64,000 nt of DNA from Ifrita kowaldi (Eukaryota; Chordata; Aves; Passeriformes; Cinclosomatidae): assembly GCA_013398055.1 (NCBI GenBank), contig VZRS01002444.1:575149-639148 (forward strand), read 5' to 3'. Positions 49,301 through 61,400 of this stretch are shown piece by piece; positions within the stretch are counted from its first letter, which is position 1, and each line of letters begins with the position of its first letter. Under the pieces are notes generated by a model that worked only from the letters and a program-made list of their open reading frames with translations, was not told the DNA's origin and ran no database searches. A program made the translations under genes and the position numbers.

Positions 49301-52300
49301 ATCTGGGGAAATCTTTGCAGAAAAAGACTGTAGGAGTAAGAGGGAAAATATTTCTGCCTAAACCCAATATTTTAAAAATATTTTTAAAGGGTAAGTTCAG
49401 TGCAATATTTGAAATTCTGCAGCAAAGAAATCTATCTAGAAGCTTCATCTCTGGCTTGTCTTCCTCAAAAGATGCAACAATTACCATTGCTGTACATTTC
49501 TCTGTAGCCCCAGTCTTCACAGAGGTGCAGCATCCCAGTCAGGCAGGTCTGATTCCAGCTGTGTTTTCTGCATGAATGTCCTCTGGAGACTGTCCCATGT
49601 GTGCACATCTGCCCAGGAGTGCCCTTCATCTGTAGTACTCCCAGTCCTGGGGCAAGAAACCAGGACGGGACCGAACAACTCCCATCTCCTTGACAGTGGT
49701 GCCAAACTCCGAACCAAACCATGACTTTTTTTTTCTCTGCCTGTTTCTCAAATTGGAGACCAGGCTTCATTGCTGGTGCTTATCCCATGAGCTGCCCAGA
49801 GCAAATCTGGCATATGAGCACAGGTGCAAGTTCCAAGGGGGTCAGAAGAAGGTTGCCTATGACCCAGGGGCCTTTGTGGTACATGGTTCATTAGCCCTGT
49901 CCAGAGTTGGAGTGGAAGGACTCAGGCATGCATCCTAGTTTCTTTGGCAGTTTGGTGACTCTGGCAGAAGTGTAATTGTGAGCAAAGCTTTATTCCAGTG
50001 GATGCAGCACGTAGCAAGAAGTTCACCTTCAGTTAGAGAGGATCTTAATATGACCTTCTGTAAAAAAGGGGCATTGTTTTGAGTTGTTAAACAGCTGCTG
50101 TGTTCCACCCCACTGATGGTTGCAATTCAGGAGTGAATAATATAAGCCTTAGATAAACAGCCGGTAAAATAATTTGGGATCTTTCCTGGTGGGGGGAAGC
50201 AGGCATGTTACTCAACAAAAAAAAATTATTATTCTCACTGCCTAGGAAATGAAGTGTTCTCCTTTTCATCATCAAGTGGGCTGTCACACAAAATCTCTCC
50301 CCGCCCTTCTGGAAACAGCCCAAGCCATTTGCACTGCTCTCTTGCCATCTTCACTCTCATAGGAAGCAAGAGATGGTTTTAGTTTGGATTCACGCATCTT
50401 CTCTGTTTTCCCTTCCAACCTTTGTCTCCTTCTCCATCCCATCCCATGTCTTCTTAAATATAACCCTCCCAACTGCCCTTCTACTGTTCTGTACGGGCAC
50501 AAACACCATCTCCTTTCTTGAAGCAGCCGTGACATGACCGCAAGAGAAGCAAAAGTTTCCCCCAGCCGCTCCCTCCCGCCAAGCTCTGGGTGTCCGCTCA
50601 GTACACGCTGTGTCTGCTGGGCTGGGGCAGGACTGCAAAGCGCCGGGCCTTGGGTCTTGGCCTCCATCGGATGAACAATTTCCCGTTGAAGGTTACTCAC
50701 TTCCTGTTTTCTGTATTTAGACAATCTGGGCCTATTGGGAGCTTTGATTTGTTCTAAACTTCAGCTGTTTTAAACGTTAAGTCACGGGAGACTGAGGTAA
50801 GGGGGAGGAGGGGGAAAGGCCTGGAGACAAATTAGGGCTATTTAATACCAGGACTATGTTCTCTCTGCGGTGTTCCAGTGACCATTAGAGCATGTGAAAG
50901 GAAGGTCAGGGGCTGACAGCATGGGAGATGGCGAAAGGGCTGTTTCACAATGGGCTGGGGCTGGAGGCGCTGCGTGCGGCTCTGTGTGTGCGTGGGGCTC
51001 TCCGTGAGTGCGCGTGGTCAGCGCTTGGAATCATCCGGGGGATGCACTCCAGTGACTAATGCCTCCAATGTGTCATTTGTGCCACAAACAGCTCTCTGGA
51101 GCTGGTAACAGCCATGCAGCAGCTCCACAGAAAAGGCAGGGAGGAGCCTCTAAGCTAGAGAGTGCTGTGCCCTTTCCCTGTGCCTATCAGTGCACACCAC
51201 ATGCTGACATTTGTTAGAACTTGCCCTGAAGTTTGCTAGGCTGGAGCAAGTCAACACTTGTATGCAGCTGATAGGGCAGGTCATGTCTTCTCCATGCCTG
51301 CTTTGCAAGGGTAAACTGAGGCATGGAGCGCTGTAATTCTGCTTTTTATCCGAAAGTGAGTGTGTGAGGGAATGGGGTGAGTCCTGTCACCACTCAGGCA
51401 GTGGTTTGCCTCCAGAGATGTGCTTTTTCACCAAGAACATCTTTCCTGTGCTGGTGGGAGTAATGCTTAGAAAGAGAAAAATAGTGTGCAGTCCAGAATG
51501 CCTGTGGGCTCAAAGGTTATGTGAATGATTTTGGTCTGTTCCTTTTTGTTCGTATAGTTCTCTTCTATCTATAATTAACTCTTCAAATGGGGTGGTTTTA
51601 CTTACAAATTTTTCAAGGATCTATGAAAAAGAAAAGAAAAGTAAAATAACGGATGGTCTGAATTAAAGCAGGAGATGGTAAATTAATCTGAATTTTACAG
51701 CCAAATCCAGTAGAGATTGCCTTGAAATCACCCTAGCAGTATAACCTGCCACCAGAATGCCAATGTGGGCAAGTGGGAGTGAATTAAAGAAACAGAGATA
51801 AAAAATCACAACCAAAATAGACAATAAAATGTCCCAGGTAAAGAAATCTGCCATGTACTCTCTGCATGACAGAGAGCAGGCAGGAGCTGAATCAAGAGCC
51901 AGAGGAAAATAAAAGCACTGGGGAAGACTTTGGTGAAGCACTGAAGTGTTTAGAAGAAACAGCGGTCCATGTTCACACTCTGGCATTGATAGGCCCAACT
52001 CCAAATGATTTACACAGGCTCTTGACCCTCCTGAGCCAGAGTCAACTTTCCCCCAGATAACTCCCTGCAGCCCAGCGTGCAGAACCACAGAGCGAGGCAC
52101 GTGCAGGATACAGGCAGGTGGCTGTTTTCTGCCTGGCACTGCTGCATAGGCTGGGTTAACGTTATACTTCCCTGATTCAGGTTTTTATAGACCAAACAGT
52201 AGCAGTTCCCTCCCTCAGTGGTATGTCGAAGCCTTTCCCTGAAGGAGGGGTTAGTTCTCTATTGTCTTTCTATCTGCTGGATGTTTTCTCTGCCGTATCT

Positions 52301-53159
52301 CCCACCCTGCAACCGCGTTTTGTTCAGATGCGCTTTTGGTGCTCAGAAATGCAACTTAGTTCTTACTGCAAATGCAGGGCAGTTCTGCAGTGTTGCCTAT
52401 AAATTCCCTCTGATGGGGGTCCTCGACCTCCCAGCAGCACCTTGGTGCAATCTGAGCCCTGGATTTAGGACAGGCTCTGGATCTGGCAGGGACACATCAG
52501 ACTGAACCACCAGGATTGACTGCAAAGCCGGCACCATGGAGAATTGCACCCAAAGCTGTTCAGGCAAATGGTGTCTCTGAATTGGCACCAGTCAGCTGCC
52601 CTGATGCTGAGGTTTGATCTGTTAGACCCAGAGCAGCCTGGTTTGCACTCATATCGCCATGCTTAAAGAACAGTCACTTAATATCACTTAGAAATATTTA
52701 CTTGCAAGGACCAGATGGCCCAGGGAGTTGGGCTAAACAAAGCGTTTTACTTGTAGGTCATGCATTCTAATCCAGTCCAGGTTGGTGATAAATGAATATA
52801 TCACCTGATAGCCACTTTTGGCTTCATTTTTGGTTGTTTTTCAGGCTGATTTCCAAGGGGAGATGCCACTCCACAAAATCTCCCTCTCTGCCCTGCCACA
52901 GTTGGTACTGATTTGACTGTGTCTGCGGAGAAGCCAAGGATCAAATGCTCCATGGCGCCAGACTGTTTTCTTTTGCAGCCTGCAGGTAAGGGGAAGTTGT
53001 CCTGTGTCTGGCTGTGTCACGCCTGCTCTGCGGATGGGCAGGAGTTCAGTTTGTAAATGTGCTGCTCCAACCCCTTCCACCAACGTGAAATTAATTTCTA
53101 AAAAAATGGGAAAATGCTTAATTGCAGCTGACATACAGGCACTCTCTGCTATGAACTTT
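43354..53159. other. Intergenic, no gene supported
   Basis: Nearly 10 kb without a recognisable exon, RNA gene or transposable element. The longest frames (203 codons at 45626-46237 plus; 158 codons at 51663-52139 minus, with one hydrophobic stretch) have no family features. An AT-rich block at 50740-50930 could be a conserved element, but evidence is thin. Confidence 0.4.
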
Positions 53160-53700
53160 ACATGCAATCACAGATAACAGCATCAAAATTAATGCCTGCT
53201 TCCCACTTGTCCTGCTATAAGCAATAAACGTTTGGCAAGTCAGTAAATAACAAAATTCTCATGTGGCCATCTACAGGTCACCAGGATACTTAAGAAGTTT
53301 GCGTTAATTATACCATGTTTGCCATCAAAGAGGGGATATTAACCCTTTCGAGCTGTTGCAGGAAAGCAGTGGAGTCATTTGAAAGAAAGTAAATGAAATC
53401 TTGTCACTAAAAGTGCAACGTTTGCAAAATAATAATAAAAAAAAGGGATGTTTGAAGCAAAAACCTCACTAGACATCATGGAAAATACAGTACCTTTTCA
53501 GCTTTCCTTTTATTTATTTTGTATTTTGACATCAAACACTCCCTGTAACCTAATCTTCTTGGCTTTTGATGTGGCCGTGGAGACATGACAATTAAGCACG
53601 GCTTAAAACAATAATCCCAACAACAGGAACCAAAGGCAAGTAATGTCAGGGTTCCCCCCTCACAAAAAGCCTGTCCCCCAGTGTTTGGTGGTAGTGAAAG
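53160..53700. promoter_or_regulatory. Candidate conserved non-coding block
   Basis: AT-rich, non-coding, and about 2 kb past the predicted GATA2 polyadenylation site. It has CACAGATAACAG (AGATAA), AAAATTAATGC, GCGTTAATTATACC and ACAATTAAGC. The position is plausible for a GATA2-proximal downstream element; conservation was not tested. Confidence 0.33.
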
Positions 53701-55700
53701 GACTATAAATCCCAATTTGTTGCCTCGATATCTGCTCTGTGCTTACACTTTACGTTGAACTTTACACACTTGCTCCATTTCCATTCCCTGCTGTTTGTTT
53801 TTCTTCTGCTATGCAAAATGTCTGGAGACAAACACGATACACACATTGCAGAGAGATGGTTTGATCTTTCACAGATTAGTGCCACCTGACAAACACGGGA
53901 TTATTTATTATCTGTGTTGCAGGAACTGCTGAAGCCCCCGCTCAGGGAGGCACGCTCCTGCAGGCGCAGGGGGATGCAGCACCCCTCCTGACAGCCTGAT
54001 GGATCATGGCCCCAGTTCTGTCAGCGGATCCCACCAAACCAGCAAAATGCCAGCAGAGAGGCAGCCCCCAGGTAAGCCACCATCACAACCTGAATGGGGT
54101 GTGTACTGTGCAACCAAAGCTAACAGCTTGATTTTTCCATATTTTAAAGAGATGTTGCTTTTTCTCCTTTCTCAGCTGTTCAAAGATGGTGGGAGAGAGG
54201 CTGAGAATAGTTATAACCCCGTTTTAAACCTGTCTGAAAAAGAATGTGTTTCTTTTTAAATGAAGCTTGCACGGTATGCTATAAACTGCCTCTTTTTTTT
54301 TTTTTTTTTTTTTTTATTTGTGTTTTCCGCAAGCGNNNNNNNNNNNNNNNNNNNNNNNNNNNNNNNNNNNNNNNNNNNNNNNNNNNNNNNNNNNNNNNNN
54401 NNNNNNNNNNNNNNNNNNNNNNNNNNNNNNNNNNNNNNNNNNNNNNNNNNNNNNNNNNNNNNNNNNNNNNNNNNNNNNNNNNNNNNNNNNNNNNNNNNNN
54501 NNNNNNNNNNNNNNNNNNNNNNNNNNNNNNNNNNNNNNNNTTTTTTTTTTTTAATGGGTGTTTGCACTAAGCCTTGCTGAACAAGTTGGAGAGATGATTA
54601 ACTCGTCTGAAATGATGCGGGAAGGCCTCGTCCCAGTTGCGTGTTCTTCCTTCAGCACATCGAGAGCTGCTGTGACTCCGTGGGATTCTCAAGCAGGGCT
54701 TGCAACCAGAGCTGGGCAGGAGGCTGCAGGGGGAAAGAGAAGCACTGCTAGAAATGGCTAGAATTTACACACACACACGCTGAAAAAGGAACTCAGGTTA
54801 TTTTTTGTCCTTAATGAGTAAAGAGTTATCCCCAAGCTGCTTTCCACAGAAGTGAGACACATCTCCCAGAGGGTCAAAGGAGGAAACCCGAAGTTCATTA
54901 GCAATTTTCTTGAAAATATTGTTGCAGCAGCAGCAGTGCCCACCCCTACGCACGGCAGGGTGACTTTGCAAGACTTTGCTTCGCTTTGTAAGGTCCCAAG
55001 GAGTTTCTTGTGTGGGTCAGACTCTACTGTGTGATGAGAGCAGCTGCAAAATTTTGGTCATGGAAGGATCTGTCTGGTAAGCACTTTCCTCCATCCTCAC
55101 ATGCCAGCCCATGTGCACACCCTCTGCACCCACGGCTGCAGCCCTTGTTCCCAGGGCAGCACTGAGCAGCTCCAGGCTGGCCATCCCCCCTTGCTCCCTT
55201 CATGCCACTGATAATGACAAATGGCAAGAAACAGGTTTCCAAGTTGGGAATGTTCCTTTGGAGAACTTTCCCTGGTCTAATACAGTTCCTGCCTTGAAAC
55301 CCATTAAGCAGCTGGCCACTTTTCTACGTTTACAGTGCTTTTAAAATGTGTTTTTAATGTAAAAGTATTTCTCCAAACACTTTAAAAGAAACAACACCAA
55401 AAAGAAAAAACTCAAGAGAAACCACAGTTCATCATATACAGTGTGGTTGCTGCCTCAAATTTTAAACCAGCTTAGAAACTTCAGCGCACTTAACTGCATG
55501 ACCTCGTCACCCCAAAACAACACTGGAGAATGAGCTTTTGTACCTGTGCTTTTAATACTAAATCATTCTTTAACTACCTTTTTTTGTCCTACCCTGTTAG
55601 GTTTTTGAAATATCAATAGACTGTTCTGCATAAAGTATTAGCTAATAATTCTACTAGCAACAATGACGATTGAAAAAGCAGCTTTTATGACATGAAGCAG
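53701..55700. other. Intergenic between candidate elements and GATA2 3' end, includes gap
   Basis: No gene is seen. It contains a poly-T run (54290-54315), an assembly gap (54336-54540) and a short CA repeat (54767-54779). Frames that cross the gap are meaningless. Confidence 0.5.
54336..54540. other. Assembly gap (205 Ns)
   Basis: A run of Ns bounded on the left by a 26-base poly-T plus about 20 bases, and on the right by another poly-T. The missing sequence probably contains or borders a homopolymer or simple repeat that could not be assembled. Confidence 1.
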
Positions 55701-55728
55701 GGCACAGGTAGTTTCACAAAAAAGGTAT

Positions 55729-55734
55729 TTTATT
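55729..55734 (-). terminator. AATAAA polyadenylation signal, likely GATA2 distal site
   Basis: The minus strand reads AATAAA, followed about 10 nt later by a T-rich TTTTTTTGTG downstream element. This is a good match to a vertebrate cleavage/polyadenylation site and the last such signal before the composition changes. Confidence 0.5.
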
Positions 55735-55962
55735 ATTCTTAGCAATATTCACCTTGAAGGAATATGAGGAAAGCATACACTTTTTACAGACAATATATAA
55801 ACATGTTGTACATAATTAACAATAACTTAGTTCACTAATCCAAAAATAAGCAAAATAAAAATTAAAATAAAAACAGAAAATACTGAAGAATTTTATGCTG
55901 ATACAAGTACAAAATAATTTAAATCTCGACTGCTGTTGTCTATGCTGCAGTGACTGACAATA

Positions 55963-55972
55963 TATTGCACTT
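55963..55972 (-). promoter_or_regulatory. Candidate miR-25/92 family target site in GATA2 3' UTR
   Basis: The transcript strand reads AAGTGCAATA, complementary to bases 1-10 of miR-92a-type microRNAs (seed site GTGCAAT). The pairing continues beyond the seed with one bulged base. It lies about 230 nt before the predicted distal polyadenylation signal. Confidence 0.35.
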
Positions 55973-57570
55973 TGTCAACTGTATCAGTAATCCCTGTCTT
56001 TCACCCACATCCCTTCCCCTCTGCCCAAATCCTACAGAAATTTGAGTTGGGTACAAATAACGTACAACTGTACCATTGTAAAAGGTAAAAAGTAAAAAGG
56101 ACCTAATTTTTTACCTCAGTAGATTAAAAATTCTTATGATTTCTCCCAACCAATTTAGTTTCCCATTTATTTCCACTTCTTTACAAAGTGCACCTATATG
56201 CCTACGCAGACCAAAAAAAAAAGGAGGAAAGCAGGATTTTCATGGCTGCTTGGTTCTTAATTATAAAATACTAGAATTACAGGTTTAAAAAAAATTTACA
56301 TACATCCATTTTTTGTTTCATTCTGGTTTTTTCTTTAAAGCAGGACTTTTGCAGTAAAGATACAATTTGGCTTGATCCAAAAAAAAAAAAAAAAGAAAAA
56401 CCCAACAACAAAATAGTTAAAATTTTAAAAAATAAAATAAAAAGCTTGTCACAGAGTTAAGCTTACGTGGTTTACATTATCAAACCCCTCTGTTCATTGG
56501 GGCATTTTCATCAGAAGTATAGCTAAATATGTACACTGTATGTTATACTGGAGCTTGTGTTCACGAGAGGCATCAGATCATAACAATCAATAGAATACAC
56601 TTCACATTGGCAATAGCTTTGTTTTCGGTCATTTACGTACAATACGGTTTAATAACGGGAGATTTTAATATTTTTTTTCTTCTTTTTTTTTTTTCTTATA
56701 AAATCCGCTACGGAAAACAGACGTTCCCCTTTGAACGATGCTTTCCCCTCATCAGCTGTCGCTGTGTCTGGGATTTGAGGGATGTGTGAAGCTCAAACTG
56801 ATTGTCTCTCTTTTTCCCCTCTCCAGTGATCTCAACCTCGTTTCTGCCCTTCCTCCCTGTGAAGTCCACCGGGGCCTGGATGCCTGAGACAGCAGCGCTG
56901 GCTGCGTGTGGACGTGGTGGCCACACTGCCCGAAGTTTACCCAAGCAGCTAATCTGCATTTTTAAGCAACAGCTGCCAACACAACAGAACAAAATGCTTC
57001 AACCTCTACAGTCTGTGAGCAGGATGGTTTTTGTGCCCCAGGATGGTTTTGGCTGTGCTAGAACTTAGCTGCAACACGGTTTTGGTAAATGCCTGTATCT
57101 CACCCCTTGCTAGTGCAGGATTGCCTTCCCCAGAGTTTTTCCCCCAACAGTTTGTCTGACCTAGGTTGTCTGGTTTGAGGAGCAATAGGGTAGTTGGGAG
57201 AGGGGCTCTTTTTTTAAAATAAATCTTTCATGTTAGGGAGAAGAATGAAGGAATTGTGTCAAAATAATCACCATCTTGGGCATATTAAAATCCCATATTA
57301 CGGCTACATTTTTGCTTTGTTCCTCGCCCTCGCAATCTTTCCCCCTTGCTAGTAACTTTGGTATGGAAGATAGATGGAGCTAATCCAAGAGGGCTGTCGA
57401 GTACATTTCCCCTCTCCTCCTTGTTTTGAAGGCAGCTTTTCTTACAGGGTAGCCATTGCAAATGACAGCACAAAAACATGCAATCAGAGGAGTTGAGGCT
57501 TTTTGTGGAAAACAAAATAAATATGACTTTGTGTCTGATTTTAAAAATTACAGTTTAATAAAGAAGTCCT

Positions 57571-57572
57571 TT

Positions 57573-57619
<47 letters not shown>

Positions 57620-57733
57620 TTTTTTTTTTTTTTTTTTTTCCCCTTCANAAAAATTTCATTTTAAAAAAAAAGTCTTTTTTTTTTTTTTTTTTTTTCTCTT
57701 TTTTTTTTCTCTTTTTTTTTTTGGCTTTTTTTC
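57571..57733. repeat. Poly-T tracts with unresolved base, likely misassembled
   Basis: Several T homopolymers of 10 to nearly 50 bases are interrupted by C/G islands, an N at 57648 and a run of A. This is the look of collapsed or erroneous homopolymer consensus rather than genuine sequence. It lies in the GATA2 3' UTR. Confidence 0.8.
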
Positions 57734-58188
57734 TTGTTTTTTTCCCCATCCCAAACAAAGTCCGCAATAGAAATCCAGCATGTCTGGCTTCCAGTGAGCC
57801 AATTCCATCCTGGGAGGCTGCTTATATCTCTTTACAATATTCACAGTAATAACAAAGAGAGAAAAGAAAGGAAAGCCAGTTCCAAGCCTTCTCCTTCAAC
57901 TTCTGCCATCTTTTGCTTCCTGCTGGACCACTGAGTATCGAACAGGTGAGTTCTTTTTTCTTATACCTGAGGGGGCAAAGTGCATTACAGGCACCACTAC
58001 ACATTTCTGCAGAAGACCCATCATTTGCAAGGTTTTAGTCCAGCATTAAGAGTTAAACCACATGGGAGCAAAGGTCTCCTTTTGCTGTCCCTACATTCTC
58101 CTCTTGGCAGAACATCGTCTTACTTGGTGTCATCTTAGGCAAAGTCCCATGTTCTTAATATCTGGGTGGGTCTCTTGGTCATCAGGCT

Positions 58189-58488
58189 TTATCCCATGGC
58201 TGTAACCATGCTGGATGGGTGTGGGTGTCCAAATGAGATGCTGGAAGATGGGTGGATGGGGGTAGGTGTTGGTAGGATGTGTCCAGAGTGGCTGAAAGGG
58301 GGCAAATGCCCCATGGGTGCCATGTGACTGGCAAGGGCAGCAGCGCTGAAGGGAGACGACTTCTCCTGCATGCACTTGGACAGTTCCTCAAAACACTCAG
58401 AGCCTTTCTTGCTTTTCTTTGATTTGTTGGACATTTTCCTATTCCTGGTCTGAATTCCTTCCTTTTTCATGGTCAGAGGCCTGTTCAC
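58189..58488 (-). CDS. GATA2: GATA2 last coding exon
   Basis: Acceptor TTTCTTGCAG precedes GTGAACAGG (VNRPL); stop codon TAA at 58191-58189. The exon encodes 99 residues: the basic extension after the C-finger, the KKSKKGSECFEELSKC segment diagnostic for GATA2, and the Ser/Pro/His-rich C-terminus ending AMG. No frameshift or premature stop. Confidence 0.97.
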   Translation of the reverse strand: MNRPLTMKKEGIQTRNRKMSNKSKKSKKGSECFEELSKCMQEKSSPFSAAALASHMAPMGHLPPFSHSGHILPTPTPIHPSSSISFGHPHPSSMVTAMG

Positions 58489-61400
58489 CTGCAAGAAATG
58501 AGAAAATCAGGCTCATGCAGACAAAATGACCTTATTGTGCAAAAATGAAAATATTTGGACAGCCCCCATGTGTTTTTCCTGGATGGAGACCTTTTTCTGG
58601 CCAAAAAAAATGGTGTTTCTCTCTGCAGAACTTGTTTATATTGATTTGTTTAATAAAACCACACACACAAAAAACCCCTAGACATGAAAAACAAATTGAA
58701 CTGAATTTGGCAGCTGATGACTCTCTTTCCCGTAGGCTTACCCTCAGTCCTCATTCATTTCCTAACAGAAGATCAAACTAGGAGGCACATGCTGACCCAA
58801 ATTCAGTCCTAAGACATGAGCAATCGTGTACCAGTAACCTCTGTTACTTACAGTGTAAATAACGTTCCAAAGTATCAAGTGTTCCTGCTTAGGATTGATT
58901 TATTTAAAAAAAAAATAAAATAATACAACAGAGCCTTAGATATAATTACTTTTTTACAAGTCAAAATGAAGATAGGCCATATCAAGATTAATTTTTGCAC
59001 AGAGCCCATTCCGAACGGCCTCTGATTCTGGAGGGAAATGGCACACAAAACCCACTTAGTTAAAACCAAGTGTGGCAGCTCTATTTTGCCTGGTTTGCCC
59101 AAGCGTTAGAAGCCAAGCTAATACATTGTAATGTCACTGAACTTAGCATCACTATGCTGACAAAGAACGGCTGTCACTTCCCAGGGGAACCTTAGAGACG
59201 GGGCGGGGGGGGAAGGAATAAAACAACAACCAAACCCCTGAAACCAATAAAAGCCTAGTGTACACCATGCAGTTAAGACATCAATCCAGGCTAGGCAAGC
59301 AGCGACACATGAGATGAGTAAATACTCACATTGTGCAATTTATAGTAGAGTCCGCAGGCATTACAAACTGGGTCCCCGTTTGCATTACGTCGCCATAAGG
59401 TCGTGGTGGTTGTCTGACAGTTGGCACAACAAGTCCCTGCTCTCCTGGCCGCTGACTAACCAAAAGAAAAAGAAAATTAAAATGTATCACCAGGCGGAGG
59501 GAGATCATGAGAAAGGTCAAATTGGACTCGATATTTAGTTTGGGGAGAACTAGTTTAACTAAGATTTTACAGAGCATCAGGGCTGGAGGAAAGCTGCTGT
59601 CAGTTTTACGTTTTATGGCCGTTATGTTTTTGTTTAAATTTAAATATTCTCCTATGCAAACTGCAGTTTCAAGCCCCATGGCACTCTGTGTGCAAGGGAA
59701 GTAAGGAGAGAAACAATGAGTCTCTGATTCCACAAACAAAAATTATAGAGGTTGGAAAAATATTCCTGACTTTTTCAAATTTTCTCTTTGCAGGATTCTA
59801 GAATGGATCATGAAAATGCATTTGCCTTTCTTCTTTTTCTTTAATGACCGATTTCGTCTGTGCCAATGTTGGGACTGTGTTTGAAAACAGGTAATCTTTA
59901 AGAATGTGATTTTTACCCCTACTCTGGCCCTTGAAAGGTGGACACAAAAGAAAATGAACCACATTACTTAGCTGGGTGCAGTATTTATCAGAGCCATCAC
60001 TGAAAATTCAGTTTGCATTTACAAGTGAAAGGGAGAAAACAAAACCGGCTCCAACTTTCTTTAAATATTTAGCAAACCAAATTTCATGCCTTGCAGCAAT
60101 GATTCCGCTGACCCGTCTGCCGCCTCTGTCCCTACTTAGTTCCTTAGCTGACAAGCCCTCAAACAACTGTCTTAAAATTAAACAAAACCACCAAAAATCC
60201 ACCACCCTTTCCTAAAACTATTGTTCTGCTGAAACCAAGGTGAGGGGAAAGAAAAATGCCCAAACATTCACCCACCTCCCAAAACAAGAACAGGAAAAGT
60301 AGAACAGCAGGCGGCCGTGATTCCTGGATGGGCCCTTGTCTAGCAGACCCCACGATAAAGCGTCCTTTGTGCATGGACCGTGACGTATAAAGTGTTATGG
60401 ACAGACTAGCTGCACCCCGTATTTGGGGAAATTATTTTGCATTAGGAACCTTCAGCCCTGCCTCTAGAAGTGGTCAAAATACCGAGTCCCTTTTGTGCTA
60501 CTGAATTAATGCTGAGGACTCAGTATTTTCTTAAACTGGGGTTTACTTCCTAAAGCGTATCAATCGTGGTCGTTCCCTGGGGGCCTTGCTCCCTGGATAT
60601 TTCTGCAATTAGCCATGGAGAGCCGTGGGGTGAAGCAGCAGCAAAGCTCACAGCAGATCTCCGTGAGCACAGAGCCAGTCCCGGGGCAGTGGGATTCCCA
60701 GAGAACTCCGTGCGCTTCCCTGCCCGCCGGCCCCGGTGGGGAGCTGGCGCCGCTGGAAGCACAGCCCGGCCCGCTCACCAAAAAGGAGCACAGGGTTCTG
60801 TTCTCACTTGCTCCTGATTTACACCATGGCCCTCTGTAACTTTCCCAAAGCTGATGGACGGCTCAGCAGCTTTAGGCAAGAATCAGGCCCTCGGAGACTC
60901 ATATATTTCAGTGCCTTACTCGCCTGTGAGAACAGGCCAAAGGCAGAAAGAGGGGGTACCCCCTACTGCAAATGCACTCATGCAACCCAAACACAATTAA
61001 TGCCAGACGTCCAAACGCTGACATTATTAATACGATCACTTTGCTGTTGCATGGCAGATGAACAAATTCCCAAAGATGGCCATCTCCTCTCCCCTGCAAA
61101 CAAGCAAACTACAGTGGAAAAAGGGGCAATAAACAAAGCTGTAAATCAATTAAAACAAAACAAAACATTTAAACAACTACACTAAAAGAAAACCTCTCTA
61201 GTGCCCCCCAAACCCTGCACAGTGAGCTAAGTATAACAGCCTCCCAACACACTGGAAGGTGGAGACCTATGTTTGCATATTTGAGATGGCTTACTGATAC
61301 TCAGCTATGCTGCTTAACTCTATGGCCTGTCCCATTCAGTCTGGAAAGCACTTGAGCCTGAGAGACGATAATGTTACACTGTTGTCTTAACATTTTTCTA

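Larger units (their letters stand above)
55705..58188 (-). other. GATA2: GATA2 3' UTR (predicted)
   Basis: This is the AT-rich sequence between the GATA2 stop codon and a polyadenylation signal about 2.5 kb downstream on the minus strand. It has no coding frame and no recognisable transposon, and its composition changes near 55.7 kb. An alternative earlier AATAAA is at 56171-56166. It contains a 10-base match to the miR-25/92 family seed region (55972-55963) and a disturbed poly-T region (57571-57733) that inflates its apparent length. The boundary is inferred, not demonstrated. Confidence 0.6.

Noticed and set aside
51663..52139. 158-codon minus frame with a hydrophobic stretch resembling a membrane segment
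   Set aside because: One hydrophobic run in an AT-rich region is expected by chance; no family similarity, no polyadenylation signal or promoter evidence.
54244..54580. Frames of about 100 codons crossing the N run
   Set aside because: Mostly unknown residues; they exist only because N codons are not stops.
59326..59739. 137-codon minus frame overlapping the C-finger exon
   Set aside because: It is in a different reading frame from the GATA2 exon; a shadow of the real exon.
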